Source: HNR sp040400085
Lineage (GTDB): Bacteria; Actinomycetota; Actinomycetes; Actinomycetales; Microbacteriaceae
Assembly (NCBI GenBank): GCA_040400085.1
Contig: JBBAQX010000001.1
Coordinates: forward strand, 141,070 to 205,069
Direction of reading: 5' to 3'
Length of the DNA: 64,000 nucleotides
The notes beneath the pieces are model-generated. The model made no database searches, was not told where the DNA came from, and saw only the letters and a list, made by a program, of their open reading frames with translations. Positions 7,456 to 15,942 of this stretch are shown piece by piece. Each line of letters opens with the position of its first letter. The stretch's first letter is position 1. The position numbers and the translations under genes were made by a program.

Positions 7456-7831
7456 GGGTGGCTCTCAGTCGTTGTGGGAGCCAGGGATGAACTTGGTAGC
7501 TCGATCTCGGGCTCCATAACTCGTCCTCTTCAATGTTCAGGTCTTCGTCATCCTCGGTACCATCGGTCCAACCCTCAGGCCATGCGAGGCCAGGGAAGTA
7601 CACCACGGTACCCATCCCCATGGAGTCCGTCCGATAGGTGAGGCGCTTGGCCTCCTCCCCCATGTAAACCCCCATCTGGATACCAAGCTCAAACGGGTCC
7701 TTGGCCCGGTCAAGCTTCACCCCCACGCACTTCTTACCGTACATGGCCCGACCGGAGTAGGACGAAACCGCGTAGCCAGCGTCGTTGAGGTTATCCAGAA
7801 GGGCAGAGACTTCAGCGGGGGAGAGGGTCAT
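7418..7831 (-). CDS. Hypothetical acidic-tailed protein
   Basis: The ATG at 7831 overlaps the upstream stop in ATGA and follows TTGCGTAGAGGGTTGATACC, so start and coupling are well supported. The product (MTLSPAEVSALLDNLNDAGY...) has a helical start, a mixed middle with FELGIQMGVYMGEEAKRL, and an acidic stretch (EDDEDLNIEEDE). After that stretch the frame's last 30 residues become Arg/His-rich and overlap the next gene by 38 bp. An alternative frame in this tail ends exactly in an ATGA junction at 7452-7455, so the true C-terminus is uncertain. No domain recognised. Confidence 0.6.
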   Translation of the reverse strand: MTLSPAEVSALLDNLNDAGYAVSSYSGRAMYGKKCVGVKLDRAKDPFELGIQMGVYMGEEAKRLTYRTDSMGMGTVVYFPGLAWPEGWTDGTEDDEDLNIEEDELWSPRSSYQVHPWLPQRLRATHDHRRHTCRRIP

Positions 7832-8163
7832 GGTATCAACCCTCTACGCAACCCCCGGCAACCTTTTAAAGCGTTTGCTTCAAGAAAGAGAACGTCCCTG
7901 GCATACGCGGCTGCCATGTTGCGGGCATGGACTAGCTTCTGCTCCCGGACCTCCGGAGGAGGTCTATCAAAAGGCCCGGCCAGGCTGACCGACCGGAGGT
8001 AGAGCCCATCGTAAAGGGTCTCCTGGGCGCTCTCCCTGGCAGACGCGACCTCCAAGTCTGCTTGCTCCGGGGTCATGGCAAAGGGTTTCCAGAACCACGA
8101 GACCTCAGGGGTTCCGTACATGGCGCTATCCCCGATAACAACGCTTGTGTTGTACCAGGGCAT
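7828..8163 (-). CDS. Hypothetical protein, 111 aa
   Basis: The 111-residue product (MPWYNTSVVIGDSAMYG...) starts at ATG 8163 and ends in an ATGA overlap with the following gene. An aromatic N-terminal third is followed by a charged helical segment (TPEQADLEVASARESAQETL) and a helical C-terminus (KLVHARNMAAAYARDVLFLEA). A TTTAAAAGG stretch inside its coding sequence (7862-7870, complement) lies 33-39 bases before the next start and may be an internal promoter. No family is recognised. Confidence 0.65.
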   Translation of the reverse strand: MPWYNTSVVIGDSAMYGTPEVSWFWKPFAMTPEQADLEVASARESAQETLYDGLYLRSVSLAGPFDRPPPEVREQKLVHARNMAAAYARDVLFLEANALKGCRGLRRGLIP

Positions 8164-8399
8164 AACTTACCCCCCGGGTAGGAACCAGGGCTGCCCAGGT
8201 AGGAGGCAGGGACACCCAGACAAGGCATCTTCACGTCTTGAGCCTCGAACCCGAAGTCAGGGAGCACTTCGATTGGCCAGGGCAGGAGTACCCCTGCCTT
8301 GAGAGCTTCCCGGTTTTGCTCAAGGAGGACTCGGTCCTCTGGGCTCAAGGTATCCAGGGCAAGCAACGACTCGATATCTTCAAGGGTTACGGGGCTCAC
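8073..8399 (-). CDS. Hypothetical protein, 108 aa, GTG start
   Basis: The start is taken as GTG 8397-8399 (SPVTLEDIESLLALD...), with GAAAGG about 10 bases upstream; a GTG at 8450 is possible but lies deep inside the upstream gene. The first 45 residues are helical and leucine-rich (LSPEDRVLLEQNREALKAG), followed by a Pro/Gly-rich segment. The last 30 codons overlap the next gene by 91 bp, and their composition changes, so the natural end may be earlier in another frame. Function unknown. Confidence 0.5.
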   Translation of the reverse strand: MSPVTLEDIESLLALDTLSPEDRVLLEQNREALKAGVLLPWPIEVLPDFGFEAQDVKMPCLGVPASYLGSPGSYPGGKLCPGTTQALLSGIAPCTEPLRSRGSGNPLP

Positions 8400-8706
8400 G
8401 GGACCAGAACCTTTCTGCGGAGAGCATGACTGCCTGTATCCTGGCAGCACCCACAGGATTGGCCGAGTGGATAGTCCAAGTCAAGGGAGGTATCGTGCCT
8501 TGCTGGGCCCCCTTCTCGATGTACTTGGCCACCGTGCAGCCATCGAAGCACCGGCCAAGGTCGTGATCAAAGTCCAGGTGCGTCACCTGCCCTCGCCTCA
8601 AAAGGCGAATCGCTTCCAAGGCAGTACGGCACCCAACGTGACCTTGAGGGACTTCTCGACCTGGTAGCTCCGGGTCGCCTAGCTGGTCATCTAGCCAGAT
8701 CAGCAT
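8380..8706 (-). CDS. cREC-type receiver-like domain protein
   Basis: The 108-residue product matches the compact cyclic-phosphate-processing receiver-like family (cREC) by pattern: an acidic pair after the first strand (WLDDQ, D6-D7), FDHDLG at residues 46-51, and the signature IHSANPVG at 79-86 followed by a helix with Met and Ala. The acidic residues and the His-Ser-x-Asn loop are the expected active-site elements. The family is known from phages and bacteria and is named for a proposed role in cyclic phosphate metabolism; its reaction is not firmly established. The start ATG overlaps the upstream stop as TGATG, so translation is probably coupled. Confidence 0.75.
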   Translation of the reverse strand: MLIWLDDQLGDPELPGREVPQGHVGCRTALEAIRLLRRGQVTHLDFDHDLGRCFDGCTVAKYIEKGAQQGTIPPLTWTIHSANPVGAARIQAVMLSAERFWSREPRNP

Positions 8707-9161
8707 CACACCTCGACCTGGTAGAAGGTTGGGTCTTTCCAGGTGATACCCAGGGAATCGGCGTAGCTCTGGATTTTCGCGGTGTAGTTTGGTAGGTCAG
8801 CCAACGGCAAAGGCTTGTAAGTCCTGCAAAGCATGATACCGAAGATTAGCTGGTTCTCGGGTTGGCGTTGGAAAAGACCCATTGCACCCACAGCACCCCC
8901 AGGGTCACGGAGGTTATCCATGAAGTTGGCGATATCCTCTTGCGCAAGGTCGGGGACCTGTTTGCCAAGGTACGTTGCAAGCTTTTCCTTGGGGGTGTCC
9001 CGGTAGACCTTGGCGGAAGGTCTACCGCACACAGGGCAAAAGGCGGTAGGGGCCCCTGTCGGGGGGTGCCTTGGGCAACCACGGAGGCTCTCCACCGTAG
9101 TTACGATTTCGGTGCTGTTGTAGGGAACTCCCAGGACAAGACCAATCACTTCAGGACCCAT
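8706..9161 (-). CDS. Zinc-binding hypothetical protein, 151 aa
   Basis: A putative zinc site is formed by C29-x2-H32 and C42-x2-C45 (the latter FCPVCG). The rest of the 151 residues is helical with a Gly-rich turn (DPGGAVGAMGLF) and a beta-like segment (LIFGIMLCRTY). The start ATG at 9161 lies 11 bp inside the end of the upstream coiled-coil gene, and the stop overlaps the cREC gene's ATG. The context suggests a single operon. Function unknown. Confidence 0.65.
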   Translation of the reverse strand: MGPEVIGLVLGVPYNSTEIVTTVESLRGCPRHPPTGAPTAFCPVCGRPSAKVYRDTPKEKLATYLGKQVPDLAQEDIANFMDNLRDPGGAVGAMGLFQRQPENQLIFGIMLCRTYKPLPLADLPNYTAKIQSYADSLGITWKDPTFYQVEV

Positions 9162-9594
9162 AGTAGGACTCCAGGTTAGCCAGGTCAGGATACCTTTCCA
9201 GGATATCCTGAGCTTCGGTTACACCGGAAGTCGTCAAAGCCAGCCCCAACCCAGGGCTTCGGTGGTTGACGTACCTGGCCCGGTAGAGTGCCTCCAGGGA
9301 GTGACGGTAGGGCGCCGTGAACTTCTCGTAGTCTGCCCTGTACTTCAGGGTGACCTTCCCCAGGTATATGCCCACGAGAAGGATAGCCTCCCGGGGGGTG
9401 AGCCCCCGGACCCTCAGGTGTTTTGCCTTGGCAGCCTCGCGAGCTTCTTGGAGGACGACCAAAGCCTTCTTCTTGGCTTTTATCTCTGCCTCCGCCTCTC
9501 GTACGAGGGTCTCCAGGGTGGCTACCTCCTTTTGGAGGTCCCCTAGAGGGCCATTGATCTTGCTGGTTTTGATCCGCTTGGGAAGAGGGGTCAT
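9151..9594 (-). CDS. Coiled-coil hypothetical protein, 147 aa
   Basis: Residues about 17-60 form a strong heptad-like coiled coil (DLQKEVATLETLVREAEAEI...), rich in Lys, Glu and Ala. The C-terminal half could be a winged-helix-like unit (GVTEAQDILERYPDL), though this is only a pattern impression. The ATG at 9594 follows ATAGTGTAGAAGAGGGGCC, a clear copy of the start element. The AAA+ gene lies just upstream with an 18-bp gap, so the two probably share a transcript. Function unknown. Confidence 0.65.
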   Translation of the reverse strand: MTPLPKRIKTSKINGPLGDLQKEVATLETLVREAEAEIKAKKKALVVLQEAREAAKAKHLRVRGLTPREAILLVGIYLGKVTLKYRADYEKFTAPYRHSLEALYRARYVNHRSPGLGLALTTSGVTEAQDILERYPDLANLESYYGS

Positions 9595-9612
9595 GGCCCC
9601 TCTTCTACACTA

Positions 9613-12600
9613 TCAGTGGGCAGCCCGGGACTTGATCCCGGCCAAGAACTTCTTGGACCTCTCGTAGGTCTCTTTGGCGGTGGCGATCTCTGCCTGTATC
9701 GCCACGTTGTTCAGGTGGGTCTCCACAGACTCCGTCAGGTCTTGAGCCGTGACGGAGATGGCCTCTGCCAGGATATCGTGAAGCTTGGTGCGCTTGGCCG
9801 GCGTGAACTTGCCGATCTGGAAAGGCTCATCCCCTTCCTTGAGGTACGCGGCGGCTTTGGTTGCCACCTTCGGGTGCTTCTCGACCAGGGAGGTGACCTT
9901 GGACCGCCAGACCTCATCAGCGATCTTCCGGATGGTGTCGCCCACAGCCCCCTCCAACCGTAGGCCCAGGGTTTCCCAGGCATCTTCGGGGAAGTCTTTG
10001 GCCAAGGGGAGGAACCCCACGAACTGCTTGAGTAGGGCGATCCGGTCCTTCTGGTCAAGCTCACCCACCGTGGCGACCTTGTGAAACCTCCGGATCATGG
10101 GCATGGGGATACGCTCCGGGTGGTTCGTCGCACCCCAGACTGCAATGTGAGGGTACCCCACGATACCGTCCATCAGTTGTTGAAACTCGGTCGTGAGGTT
10201 GGTTGCCCCGAAACCACCACGAGCATGGTCATCGTTCAGGATGGTATCGATCTCATCGATCAGGATGTAGACCTGCTTGCCACTCTCTTTCTGGAGCTTG
10301 ATGGCAGCCTCGAAAAGGCGCTTGGGGTTCTTCTCCGCCTCACCTTTCCAGCAAGTCAGGAAGTCAGAGGGGGCAGCGAAGATGCCAATGCTGTTCCGGT
10401 TGGAACCGATAGCCCGGAGGATCTCGGACTTGCCGCAATTGTGTACGACGATACCGTTGGCCACAACATTGTGGAAAGGCGCCTCCATCTTCACGTCATA
10501 GACGTGCCTCTCACCTACGTCGCGGATTGAAACGATCTCGTCATCTACGACCTCATACCGAAGGTTGTTGTGGCTTTCCTTGGCGTGCTCACGGTTATGA
10601 GCCACACCATTAACCACCACGAGGTTATCCAGGCTATCGTTGCGGATATCCTCGTCCTTGTGATGGACGTGCATGTCCCTGGCCATGAAAGTCAGCCCCT
10701 CAAGAGCCCCCTGGTTGAGCTTGGTGACGTACTCCTCCAAGGATACCTTGTTGAGGTGGGCCTCCACTACCGCCCTGGCTTTGGCTAGCCGCTTGTAAAC
10801 ATACTTCCCATCAACCACCTTGGTCCCCGCGATAGGGTGATGCTTGACGAATAGATAAGTCCGTCGATTGGCGCGGCTCCCGGGAGCCGCCGACCTGAAC
10901 TTCACATTACGGTGAGCAAACACGTAACTACCCACGCGAAGCTCTGCCAACGGGAGGTAGCCGTCCCCCACGAAGAATTTGTGGTCTGCCGTGGCCACGA
11001 TGGTCTCGCCACCCCGAAGAGTGACTTCATAGCAGGGTTTCACCCCGGAATCGATCACGTCTACGATCCGGTTTTGAAGAACCCGACCCTCATCGTTGAT
11101 GGAGGGGGCGTAGTATTCAACTTCCCCCTTGGACCAGGCAGGGCCTTCTGCATCTTGGCCCAGACCATGAAACCGCTGGTAGAGCCTGCCAATGGGCCCT
11201 CCCTTGTGGTTGACCCGCCTGCCATCCTTGGTTCTCACCTCGTACCGGATGAAGGTCTCCTCATCCAAGCAACCCTGCGGACCCACCAGCAAGGCGTTTG
11301 CCTTGTCGGCCCTCTTGCTGGGGCTGAGAGCCAGGAACAAGTCATGCCACTTGGCCCCTTCCTCGATCTGGCCCACGAAGTCACGGATCTCCTTGAAGCC
11401 GGACCCCACCACCTCGTCCAGGTTGACGTTGGGCTTGATGCCAGGGATGACCTCCAAGGCGCCAGGGGCCTCCCCACCAAAGGGGTTACCCGCCGAGATC
11501 CGGCAGACGTAGAAGCTGTTCTCGTCCCGGTAGAAGTCCCGTAGCTCTTTTTTGCGGGCGAGAATGTAGTGGATCATGTCCTCCCCGTCCTCATTGGCAC
11601 GAAGGAACTCCACGATCTTGGCCAGGGTCTCGTTTCGGAAGCTGAGGTCCCGACGTTCCTCGGCTGACATCATCCCCGTCTTGTCACGGTAAATGATGCT
11701 CTGGGGGTCCAGGTCTTTGATCATGGTCCGGACCCGGTCAAAATCGACCGTTGGCGTGGTCACCTTCCGTGGTGCCCTGGGGCCCAAAGCCTTACGCACC
11801 TCAGCGGTTGCAGGGGCCACGACCTCAGACACCCCCTGGGCCAGGGACCACAGACTTTCCAGGCTGGAGATGACGTGGTCCATGAGAGCATCACTCTCCC
11901 CCATGATCACTCCCGTGACCCCGCTCTTGACAGCACGGGCCAGGACCAGAGCTTTCTTGTAGCTGTAGGCGCTGATCTCGTTGGGGTTCTTCCCATCCTC
12001 GATCTCCCCGGAGGCATCCACGTTCTCAAAGATGGTCAGGGCAACGTCCGTGACCACGGGGTCACCGTGGATCTGGATACCCTCGATGGTGTGCCGGTGG
12101 GTCAGACGTTGGTAGTATCCATCGAAGAGACCCCAGAGAGCTTCCCCGTACCCCGTGAGGGTCTTCGGTAGGTTTTCTGCCTGAAAGATACCCTCCAGGT
12201 ACCGTGCGATGGGCGTCTGGTTCATCTGAACCTGCGAGGCGAAAGACTGCATGTCTCGCTGGTTACGGAAGTTCCGAATAGGCTCCCCAAAGAGCATGAT
12301 CTTTGCGGGCCGGATACCCTCCACCACCTGACGGGAGGCGCGGATCATGGCAGCCTGGCTTTTGATGACCTCGTAGAAGAGGGTCAAAAAAGACCCACCC
12401 GAAGCCGTATGCTTCAGGTTCTCCCAGGGGTCCATTTCCTCTTCAAGCTTGAAGGGGTTGGTCCGGCGGCGGGATGCGCTGTCCACCTCCCGCTGCATGT
12501 CGTGGTTGGCCTGGCCCAGCTTGCGGACCTCCTCCATCACGGCATTTTCCAGGGATTCGAGTTGGGCGAGGGCTGCCTGAATCTTCGATTCGATGGTGGG

Positions 12601-12678
12601 GGGAAGCCCCCTCCCCGCAATGTCTGCCAGGGCGTAGAAGGTCGTCGGGTCTGCTTCGATGGTGAGGAGGGGATTCAT
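9613..12678 (-). CDS. AAA+ ATPase with an intein in its P-loop
   Basis: The 1021-residue precursor contains a classic AAA domain split by an intein. The Walker A motif GPQG (466-469) continues as CGKS at 748-751 once the 278-residue intein (470-747) is removed, leaving 743 residues. Walker B is ILIDEID at about 805-811 and the second region of homology is GATNHPERI with Arg pair 863-864, which points to the classic AAA group (FtsH, p97 and katanin-like) rather than MoxR. The 460-residue N-terminal part is helical and unrecognised. Such proteins remodel or unfold protein complexes with ATP. The start follows GGTGTAGGAGGGGGGAC. Neighbouring J-domain and VWA genes fit a protein-handling role (inference). 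Confidence 0.9.
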   Translation of the reverse strand: MNPLLTIEADPTTFYALADIAGRGLPPTIESKIQAALAQLESLENAVMEEVRKLGQANHDMQREVDSASRRRTNPFKLEEEMDPWENLKHTASGGSFLTLFYEVIKSQAAMIRASRQVVEGIRPAKIMLFGEPIRNFRNQRDMQSFASQVQMNQTPIARYLEGIFQAENLPKTLTGYGEALWGLFDGYYQRLTHRHTIEGIQIHGDPVVTDVALTIFENVDASGEIEDGKNPNEISAYSYKKALVLARAVKSGVTGVIMGESDALMDHVISSLESLWSLAQGVSEVVAPATAEVRKALGPRAPRKVTTPTVDFDRVRTMIKDLDPQSIIYRDKTGMMSAEERRDLSFRNETLAKIVEFLRANEDGEDMIHYILARKKELRDFYRDENSFYVCRISAGNPFGGEAPGALEVIPGIKPNVNLDEVVGSGFKEIRDFVGQIEEGAKWHDLFLALSPSKRADKANALLVGPQGCLDEETFIRYEVRTKDGRRVNHKGGPIGRLYQRFHGLGQDAEGPAWSKGEVEYYAPSINDEGRVLQNRIVDVIDSGVKPCYEVTLRGGETIVATADHKFFVGDGYLPLAELRVGSYVFAHRNVKFRSAAPGSRANRRTYLFVKHHPIAGTKVVDGKYVYKRLAKARAVVEAHLNKVSLEEYVTKLNQGALEGLTFMARDMHVHHKDEDIRNDSLDNLVVVNGVAHNREHAKESHNNLRYEVVDDEIVSIRDVGERHVYDVKMEAPFHNVVANGIVVHNCGKSEILRAIGSNRNSIGIFAAPSDFLTCWKGEAEKNPKRLFEAAIKLQKESGKQVYILIDEIDTILNDDHARGGFGATNLTTEFQQLMDGIVGYPHIAVWGATNHPERIPMPMIRRFHKVATVGELDQKDRIALLKQFVGFLPLAKDFPEDAWETLGLRLEGAVGDTIRKIADEVWRSKVTSLVEKHPKVATKAAAYLKEGDEPFQIGKFTPAKRTKLHDILAEAISVTAQDLTESVETHLNNVAIQAEIATAKETYERSKKFLAGIKSRAAH
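10438..11271 (-). mobile_element. Intein with HNH homing endonuclease
   Basis: The intein covers residues 470-747 of the AAA+ precursor. It starts with Cys (CLDEETFIRYEV), has a block-B-like stretch TADHKFFVGDGYLPL with the conserved Thr and His, and ends with ...NGIVVHN followed by Cys 748 as the first extein residue. Between these blocks, around 10590-10690, lies an HNH-type pattern (MHVHHKDEDIRNDSLDNLV), so it is probably a full, mobile intein and not a mini-intein. Insertion between Gly and Cys of the P-loop means the ATPase is inactive until splicing. All splice-junction residues appear intact. Confidence 0.9.
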
Positions 12679-12688
12679 GTCCCCCCTC

Positions 12689-14272
12689 CTACACCAGAAG
12701 TAAGCCGTAAGCTTGGGTCAACAGGTCATAAGCGGGGACCCCAGACCAAATCTCAGCCTCAAGGGGGGTCCATACCGCCAGAAGCGAAGAGGCTACTTTG
12801 GCAGCCGTTGCATCCTCGGCTGCCTCGATTGCCTGTTGTAGGTTGACCACCACTTGAGAGGACTCCCCCGAAAGGATGGTTGCCAGGTGCTCAAGGACCT
12901 CAACAGGGTTGAGTCGGAACATACCCCCACGGGACTTGGTGATGTTGACCTTGTAACCCAGGGGGGCACTCCGGAATGCCTTGCTGAAAACGATATCCGA
13001 CCACAGGGTCTCCATGGCAGCATTGGAGAGGGGGTAGGCTTTTCCGTTGAAGTAGATGGTCCCGTCGATCTCGTCTTGGCGGGTCGCCTTGTTGCGGGTC
13101 ACCTTGTCCATCGAAATCTCGACCTGGATTTTGCGACCAGCCCCGGCAGCCTCATCAAGGAACCCAGCCCCGGCCAGTGCATCCTTGAGGGTCAGGCTTC
13201 CGCGGACCTTGGAGACCTTCTCAATGGCTTCCTGGTTCAGGGTTCCCAGGGCCGGGCTCATCACAGTGAACTTCCTGGGCAAATCAAATTCCACAAGGAA
13301 ACTCTTGGCTACTGCCTGGATAGCCTTGGGGAGATGCTTCGCCTCTTTAACCGTGGTGAAGGTTGACGTGAAGGAAGGCTCTGCTGTCAGCCGGGTACCG
13401 TCAGGGTTCACCCCTTCACGGCCCCTCCGGTAAATGCAGCCAAGAACAACAAAAGACCCATCTGCCTTGCGCCCAATACAGGTGACAAAGCTAGCGGGTG
13501 ACTTGAAGGTACCCTCAATCTGCATGTCCATGTACCCAGAGTCAGCAGCTACCCCCCAGGTCACCCCAGACACCCCAGGGTTAAACGGCGTACCAGGGAC
13601 CACCCTGGGAGCCGCTGTGTTGTTCGAGTAGGTTCCAAGGGCCTTTCCAAAAAGGGAAGCCGGGTCTTTCCACAAGTCCTCGGCGTTCCGGCTCCCCAGA
13701 TCAACGGTAAACTCATTCATCGAAAGTCCGGCTAGACGCACCGTTACGTAGCTCTTCCCGGATTCCCGTTGCAGCATGACAACGAACCAGGCACCCCCTT
13801 CTCCAGACAGGGAAACCCTACAAGCCCGGTCAAGGGGCCGGACAGTGATGGGCTCCTGGATTTTCCAGGGTCCCCACTTCGGGAAGTTCTCCGTAAGGTA
13901 ATTGGTGACGGTGCTGGAGTTACGACGCGCCGCAGAAGCAAACAGGTCAAGCGCATCGTCCGCTTTATTGTAGCTGTAGGAACTCTGGCCAGGGGGGGTC
14001 CATCCCGGGGCGGGGCCTCTCTCCAGGGTGGGTTTCTGGACACCCACCAGAACGTCCCTCGCCACGTTGATCTGCTTCATCTTCTCCAGGTCACCTCCCC
14101 GGTCAGGATGGTTTTGCAGAGCAAGGGTCTTCCAAGATTTTTGAATTGCTTCCGGGGCCGGATACCCCGTCAAGCCAAGGATACCCAGAGCCTCAGACCG
14201 GCTCATAGCCAGCATCAGCCTGGCATAGATCCGCCGCTTGTACCCGAAAACAACGTCCTGAGGGTCTCGCAT
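12689..14272 (-). CDS. J-domain protein (DnaJ-like N-terminus)
   Basis: The 527-residue protein starts at ATG 14272, two bases after the upstream stop with GAGGGT before it. Residues about 13-75 form a J-domain with the HPD triad at H55-P56-D57 (LQNHPDRGG) and flanking helices, so it may stimulate an Hsp70. The remaining 450 residues are not a standard DnaJ: no Gly/Phe region or Cys-rich zinc domain. The C-terminal 180 residues (TLKDALAGAGFLDEA..., GKAYPLSN..., RLNPVEVLEHL...) match in order the C-terminus of the plus-strand gene at 18704-19810. A host Hsp70 partner is plausible but not shown. Confidence 0.8.
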   Translation of the reverse strand: MRDPQDVVFGYKRRIYARLMLAMSRSEALGILGLTGYPAPEAIQKSWKTLALQNHPDRGGDLEKMKQINVARDVLVGVQKPTLERGPAPGWTPPGQSSYSYNKADDALDLFASAARRNSSTVTNYLTENFPKWGPWKIQEPITVRPLDRACRVSLSGEGGAWFVVMLQRESGKSYVTVRLAGLSMNEFTVDLGSRNAEDLWKDPASLFGKALGTYSNNTAAPRVVPGTPFNPGVSGVTWGVAADSGYMDMQIEGTFKSPASFVTCIGRKADGSFVVLGCIYRRGREGVNPDGTRLTAEPSFTSTFTTVKEAKHLPKAIQAVAKSFLVEFDLPRKFTVMSPALGTLNQEAIEKVSKVRGSLTLKDALAGAGFLDEAAGAGRKIQVEISMDKVTRNKATRQDEIDGTIYFNGKAYPLSNAAMETLWSDIVFSKAFRSAPLGYKVNITKSRGGMFRLNPVEVLEHLATILSGESSQVVVNLQQAIEAAEDATAAKVASSLLAVWTPLEAEIWSGVPAYDLLTQAYGLLLV

Positions 14273-14276
14273 ACCC

Positions 14277-15260
14277 TCAGGGCTTGGGAGAAGAAGATAA
14301 GATAAGAGGCTGAGCCTTCCACTCCCGGATCTTGGTATCCAGGGTGGCAATGTCCGCTTTCAGGTACCGGATCTTGGCATCAGCAGCCGGCAAAGCGTGT
14401 TCAATGGCCCTCTGCCATTCCTCGGGGGTGGCGGTTTCCTTGGTCAGCTTGCGCCGTGCAAAGACAGGGTGGGCCAACTCAGGCACCTCCCCCTTGGCCA
14501 TCTTCTCCCGGTCCTCTTCGGCCGTCTTGAGAACCCGAAGCAACCTCTCTTTGAAGGCTTTGGTACCTTCGGGGCTCACCTCAAAAGGCTTCCAACCCAC
14601 CCCAGGGCACTCCCCTTGTACCGAACCCCACCCGGGACGCTGGTAACCGTGTAGGACAATGTGCCCATTCCGGAGCTTTACGTTGGTGAAGCAACAAGAA
14701 CAAGTCCCCGTGTTATCCAGGGTTCGCATCTTGGAAGGTCCCAGGGAAGACTCCGAGGGCGGGGAAGGTGCTGACAGAAACCCTGCCATGGCAGGCTGTG
14801 CTGCCAGCCATTTCCAGAAGGTAGCCCCAGGGCGCACCCGGTCAAACGAGGAAGATGCCTTGAGCGTCAAGGGTGCCCCTTCCGGGGGGGTCACGATCAC
14901 AGCATCCCAGCCCAGGTACATTTCGTAGTTCACCCTGTAGCCAGGGCCACCCCCCATGGGGACCTGGTCTACAGGGATCGGCTCGCTAACGTTGACGTAG
15001 ACCGTCTGGCCAGCCTCAAGGCGGGTAGGCACCGAAGGTACTTCCCGGTCCTTGAGGCCCTTGTAGAAGTCCATATGGCCGTTGGGAAAGTAGGTGTACT
15101 TGGCGTTCTTGTCTTTGACGACAAGAACCGTCTCCTCTACCTCGAACCCCAGGGACCCCAGGAAGATCCAAAGTTTCGGCAAGGGCATCTTCTGGAGGCG
15201 AGCCAAGGGGTTGGCCCCCTTTCTTGCCAGGTAGGCTTTCACGACGCTGGTGGGGTTCAT
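14277..15260 (-). CDS. Hypothetical protein with VVxAYLARK N-terminus
   Basis: I chose the ATG at 15260 because AAGGAG lies 10 bases upstream and the protein then begins MNPTSVVKAYLARK, like three other proteins in this window that start with the same type of peptide; an ATG at 15293 would add 11 residues and overlap the upstream stop as TGATG. The 327-residue product has a probable metal site (CSCC near residue 190 followed by H and C) and a charged helical C-terminus. The middle is beta-rich. No known family. The shared N-terminal peptide suggests common targeting; see findings. Confidence 0.7.
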   Translation of the reverse strand: MNPTSVVKAYLARKGANPLARLQKMPLPKLWIFLGSLGFEVEETVLVVKDKNAKYTYFPNGHMDFYKGLKDREVPSVPTRLEAGQTVYVNVSEPIPVDQVPMGGGPGYRVNYEMYLGWDAVIVTPPEGAPLTLKASSSFDRVRPGATFWKWLAAQPAMAGFLSAPSPPSESSLGPSKMRTLDNTGTCSCCFTNVKLRNGHIVLHGYQRPGWGSVQGECPGVGWKPFEVSPEGTKAFKERLLRVLKTAEEDREKMAKGEVPELAHPVFARRKLTKETATPEEWQRAIEHALPAADAKIRYLKADIATLDTKIREWKAQPLILSSSPKP

Positions 15261-15292
15261 GTAAGGGGGCTCCTTATGCGTAGAATCCGACA

Positions 15293-15544
15293 TCACTTGT
15301 CCTGCCCCAGAACCAGAAGGATAGACGCCTCAAGGATATCGCAAACCGTGGCAGAGCAGATGGCTTCGTTGTTCTCCCACCCCCGGGCGAAGTCCACCAC
15401 GATGCCGGCAAGGATGGCTTCCTTGATGCCCCGGGTCATAAACTGCATGGCGGGGGCAAACTCCTTGTCGTAACGACCCTTGGCCAACTTGGCGAACCGG
15501 GTCACGCTCTCGGGGGGAAGGCGGTGGGCAGTTACGGGGGTCAT
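15293..15544 (-). CDS. Small helical protein, 83 aa
   Basis: The ATG at 15544 is preceded by GCGTAGAAACAGGGTACC, and a TCTAAA box on the same strand lies about 33 bases upstream in the divergent spacer, so this is probably the first gene of the left minus-strand block. The product (MTPVTAHRLPPESVTRF...) is mostly helical with a hydrophobic centre (GIKEAILAGIVVDFARGW) and two cysteines. No family recognised. Confidence 0.65.
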   Translation of the reverse strand: MTPVTAHRLPPESVTRFAKLAKGRYDKEFAPAMQFMTRGIKEAILAGIVVDFARGWENNEAICSATVCDILEASILLVLGQDK

Positions 15545-15613
15545 GGTACCCTGTTTCTACGCGGCACTAGCCCCCCTTTAGAGGTAACTGATTCCCCGGT
15601 GTACCTCCGGGAC
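15545..15613. promoter_or_regulatory. Divergent spacer between left minus block and plus block
   Basis: These 69 bases separate two divergent genes and should contain promoters for both. On the minus strand TCTAAA (15577-15582) lies about 33 bases before the ATG at 15544 and GCGTAGAAA directly before it. On the plus strand CGGTGTACCTCCGGGAC lies before the ATG at 15614. A C6 run followed by TTTAGAGG is the only AT-rich patch. Confidence 0.45.
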
Positions 15614-15940
15614 ATGCCTCGCAAACTACGTGTATCCCTGGACAGCCTCATCCCAAGCCCGCGCAAAGGCCCCCTCTCGGAAGATCAGAAGAAGAGGGCT
15701 GTGGCCATCTGGGAAACCTTCAAAGAGGTTGATCCATCTTCCCTGGAGGAAGTCCTGGCTAACTTTGAGCGGGACCTTGACTCTGAACGGGAGCTTGCTG
15801 TGTGGGAGGGGATGGCCAAAGAGTACAAGGAAGCTCTCCCACGGCTACCTACACTTCGGCAGAAGAAGGCAGCTTTCATGACGATCATCGCAGATAGCTT
15901 CAAAAGTCACCCTATCGTGGTGGGTCCCGTCCTCAATTGA
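15614..15940 (+). CDS. Hypothetical protein, first of a tandem pair
   Basis: The 108-residue product begins at ATG 15614 after GGTGTACCTCCGGGAC. It is helical and acidic, and residues about 20-75 (LSEDQKKRAVAIWETF..., PSSLEEVLANFERD) align with the next gene, including conserved WE-x-MA and LEE positions, so the two are tandem duplicates. An extra basic N-terminus (MPRKLRVSLDSLIPSPRK) is missing in the second copy. No enzymatic motif; function unknown. Confidence 0.65.
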   Translation: MPRKLRVSLDSLIPSPRKGPLSEDQKKRAVAIWETFKEVDPSSLEEVLANFERDLDSERELAVWEGMAKEYKEALPRLPTLRQKKAAFMTIIADSFKSHPIVVGPVLN

Positions 15941-15942
15941 TC

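Noticed and set aside
10912..11544. 210-codon plus-strand open frame
   Set aside because: Antisense to the AAA+/intein gene, no motif.
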